Part shown: one piece after another, positions 19,393 to 21,244 of the stretch
How positions within the stretch are numbered: the first letter of the stretch is position 1
How the letters are laid out: each line of letters opens with the position of its first letter
DNA from: an uncultured Veillonellaceae bacterium
GTDB lineage: Bacteria; Bacillota; Negativicutes; Veillonellales; Megasphaeraceae
Length of the DNA: 21,244 nt
Assembly (NCBI GenBank): GCA_900546795.1
Contig: UREG01000026.1
Span: forward strand, 1-21,244
Direction of reading: 5' to 3'
The notes under the pieces: model-generated
Seen by the model: only the letters and a program-made list of their open reading frames with translations
Databases searched by the model: none
Told to the model about the DNA's origin: nothing
Position numbers and translations under genes: made by a program

Positions 19393-20948
19393 TGAAAAAC
19401 GCTATTGGTCGCGAAATTCCTATGGATATGCCTTATTTAAAAGGCAAAAAACTCTACGCCGGCGAATTTGCCTATGCTCCGGAAACTCCGCGGGCCGGTA
19501 AAAAACAGAAACTCGGCGTAAAAAACGGCAATAAAGTATTGGCTAACATTGCGGAAGCTATTGAAAAAAGCGGTTTGAAAGACGGCATGACAATTTCTTT
19601 CCATCACCATTTCCGCAACGGGGACTATGTCTTGAAAATGGTAATGGAAGCAATCCATGAAAAAGGGATTAAAGATCTGACGATCGCTACGAGCTCCCTC
19701 AATCCTTGCCATGAATTTTTGATCGACTACATCAAAGACGGCACGGTAACGGCAATTGAAACGAGCGGTCTTCGCGATGCACTCGGCAAATTCATCACCA
19801 ATAATCCGGGCTGCCTCAAACGGCCGATCGTAATCCGTCCGCACGGCGGCCGCGCAAGAGCGATCGAATCCGGCGAAGTACATATCGACGTAGCTTTCAT
19901 GGGCGCTCCGACCTGCGACCGTTTCGGCAACTGCACGGGCTCCCAGGGCAAATCTGCCTGCGGCGCTCTCGGCTATGCTAAAATCGACGCGCACTATGCA
20001 GACTGCACCGTAGTAATTACGGACAACCTCTTGATGGATGAATATGTATATCCGTACAGCGTACCGATGACGGATGTAGACTACATCGTTCCGGTAGAAG
20101 CTATTGGCGATCCGGCAGGGATTGCTTCCGGCATCATTCGTTTGACGAAAAACCCGGTACAGCTTAAACTGGCGGAAATGGCAGCAGAATTCCTGGATGA
20201 AGCCGGCATGATCAAAGACGACATGTCTCTCCAGCTCGGCGGCGGCGGCGCTTCCCTGGCAGTAGCGCAGTTCCTGCGTGAAAAAATGCAGGCAAAAGGC
20301 GTTGTTGGCGGTTTCGGTATTGGCGGCGCTACGGGTATCCTTTCCGGTATGCTCGAAGACGGCCTGCTCAAAGTAATCTATGACATTCAGTCTTTCGATA
20401 CGATTGCAGCAGCTTCCTTGAATAAAAACCCGAACCATATTGAAATGAGCGCTTCCATGTATGCAAGCCCGTGGACGGACTGCATCGTAAATCAGCTCGA
20501 TGTAGTATTTCTCGGCGCAACGGAAGTAGACGTAGATTTCAATATCAACTGCATGACAGACTCCAACGGTATTTTGATGGGCGCTTCCGGCGGCCATTCC
20601 GATACGGCAGCAGGCGCTAAAGTAGCAGTTGTACTTTGCCCGCTGACTCGCGGCCGTCTCCCGATGATTCGCGATCATGTACAGACGGTTATCACTCCGG
20701 GTGCAAGCGTAGACGTTATCGTTACGGAACGCGGCATCGCAATCAATCCGGCTCGTCAGGATCTCATTGAAATGTTCAAAGACAGCAACCTTCCGATCTA
20801 CACGATTGAAGAACTCCAGAAAATGGCGTACGATCTCGTAGGCAAACCGGAAGATGTAAAAGTAAGCGACAAAGACGAAGATATCGTAGCAGTTATCGAA
20901 TATCGTGACGGCTCCATTATCGACGTAGTCCGCAAACCGCTGGCATAA
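19392..20948 (+). CDS. citF: Citrate lyase alpha subunit (citrate:acetyl-ACP transferase)
   Basis: 518 residues, full length for CitF. It exchanges the acetyl group on the carrier for citrate, forming the citryl thioester that CitE cleaves. The CoA-transferase-like fold shows SFHHHFRNGDYV, the glycine-rich GGFGIGGATGILSGML, VIYDIQSFDTIAAASL, EVDVDFNINCMTDSNG, ASGGHSDTAAGA and VTERGIAINPAR. The ribosome site is GGAGG. Its reading frame starts on the last base of the citE stop (TAATG). Arginine codons are mostly CGT/CGC, and Leu often CTC, unlike the CGG-rich aro genes, which suggests strong expression. A tight GC terminator follows. Confidence 0.95.
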   Translation: MKNAIGREIPMDMPYLKGKKLYAGEFAYAPETPRAGKKQKLGVKNGNKVLANIAEAIEKSGLKDGMTISFHHHFRNGDYVLKMVMEAIHEKGIKDLTIATSSLNPCHEFLIDYIKDGTVTAIETSGLRDALGKFITNNPGCLKRPIVIRPHGGRARAIESGEVHIDVAFMGAPTCDRFGNCTGSQGKSACGALGYAKIDAHYADCTVVITDNLLMDEYVYPYSVPMTDVDYIVPVEAIGDPAGIASGIIRLTKNPVQLKLAEMAAEFLDEAGMIKDDMSLQLGGGGASLAVAQFLREKMQAKGVVGGFGIGGATGILSGMLEDGLLKVIYDIQSFDTIAAASLNKNPNHIEMSASMYASPWTDCIVNQLDVVFLGATEVDVDFNINCMTDSNGILMGASGGHSDTAAGAKVAVVLCPLTRGRLPMIRDHVQTVITPGASVDVIVTERGIAINPARQDLIEMFKDSNLPIYTIEELQKMAYDLVGKPEDVKVSDKDEDIVAVIEYRDGSIIDVVRKPLA

Positions 20949-20971
20949 TTGTATTTGCTTGAACGGATCAG

Positions 20972-20999
20972 CCCCGGCTCTTTAGAGCCGGGGTTTTTT
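20972..20999 (+). terminator. Intrinsic terminator of citDEF
   Basis: CCCCGGCTC (20972-20980) and GAGCCGGGG (20985-20993) form a 9-bp stem with a TTTA loop followed by six T. No citC, citX or citG lies before it. Confidence 0.95.
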
Positions 21000-21043
21000 G
21001 TATGCCGGACTATAAGAACGCGGGGAATGCATGGCAGCGATAG

Positions 21044-21244
21044 GAAAATAGAGTGCAGTTTGCCAAAGGCGGAACTGGATTTACGGCAGTGGGAGAAGAA
21101 GGCAGCCGAAGCCGCTGGCAGGCCGGGATTTATGGAGAATATGAAGGAGACAACGGCTGGCCGGCAGGAGGAAGCGTAGAAGAAGGATGGTCGTCCGCCG
21201 GCAATGAAGTGACGGCAAGCCTGTATGTACGGCGCGCTTTTTAA
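21044..21244 (+). pseudogene. 3' remnant resembling the C terminus of an outer-membrane beta-barrel protein
   Basis: An open frame follows an in-frame TAG at 21041 and ends with TAA at the window edge. It has no ATG start; the nearest candidate is a GTG at 21053 without a ribosome site. The translation alternates polar and hydrophobic residues in strand-like blocks (WQAGIYGEYEG, AGGSVEEGWSSAG, ASLYVRRAF) and ends in Phe, the pattern of the last strands of an autotransporter or other outer-membrane barrel. It directly follows the citF terminator, so the 5' part has been lost. A tentative call from pattern only. Confidence 0.4.

Noticed and set aside
19437..20678. A 413-codon open frame antisense to citF
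   Set aside because: It mirrors the strongly biased citF codons, has no recognisable motif or ribosome site, and the plus-strand CitF is full length and certain.

Overview
The window most resembles a Negativicutes genome (Veillonellales/Megasphaera-like anaerobe). The evidence is Firmicute-style AGGAGG ribosome sites, sigma-A-type promoters and U-tract terminators, a ZTP riboswitch, a citDEF operon, and at the right edge what looks like the tail of an outer-membrane beta-barrel protein. The taxonomic call is an inference from gene content and signals. I see no tRNA, rRNA, CRISPR array or insertion sequence.

Left region (1-5000) is a regulator cluster. A LysR gene is divergent from dps, whose promoter is followed by a PerR/Fur-like palindrome. 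Next, on the minus strand, come a three-gene unit (two MerR-type regulators, overlapping by ATGA, then an exported or anchored flavodoxin-like protein) and two tandem overlapping LysR genes. The upstream one of these two is divergent from an Aquifex-type aconitase, with two LysR-type dyads between them, one of which is exactly ATAA-N7-TTAT.

Middle region (7055-16804). A strong promoter drives a ZTP (pfl) riboswitch with a fused terminator, followed by an OFA-family (oxalate/formate antiporter-like) MFS transporter. Then a second strong promoter drives a 40-codon leader ORF whose core YAFYFSWGYY is seven-tenths aromatic. It is followed by an intrinsic terminator and a plausible alternative antiterminator pairing. 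This is a ribosome-mediated attenuator in front of a nine-gene operon, aroF-tyrA-aroB-aroA-aroC-pheA-aroE-aroK-aroQ, which covers all seven shikimate steps to chorismate plus the Tyr and Phe branch enzymes. Most junctions are overlapping or nearly so. Chorismate mutase and the aminotransferase are not present.

Right region (16805-21244). dapF has its own promoter and terminator. After a 384-nt AT-rich control region with two perfect dyads comes citDEF (citrate lyase gamma, beta, alpha; TAATG junctions) and a strong terminator. CitD lacks the serine that normally carries the phosphoribosyl-dephospho-CoA group, and no citC, citX or citG lies in the window. Aconitase and citrate lyase both act on citrate, but they are under separate control here.

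The observations most worth following are the aromatic attenuator, the ZTP switch on an OFA transporter, and the serine-less CitD.
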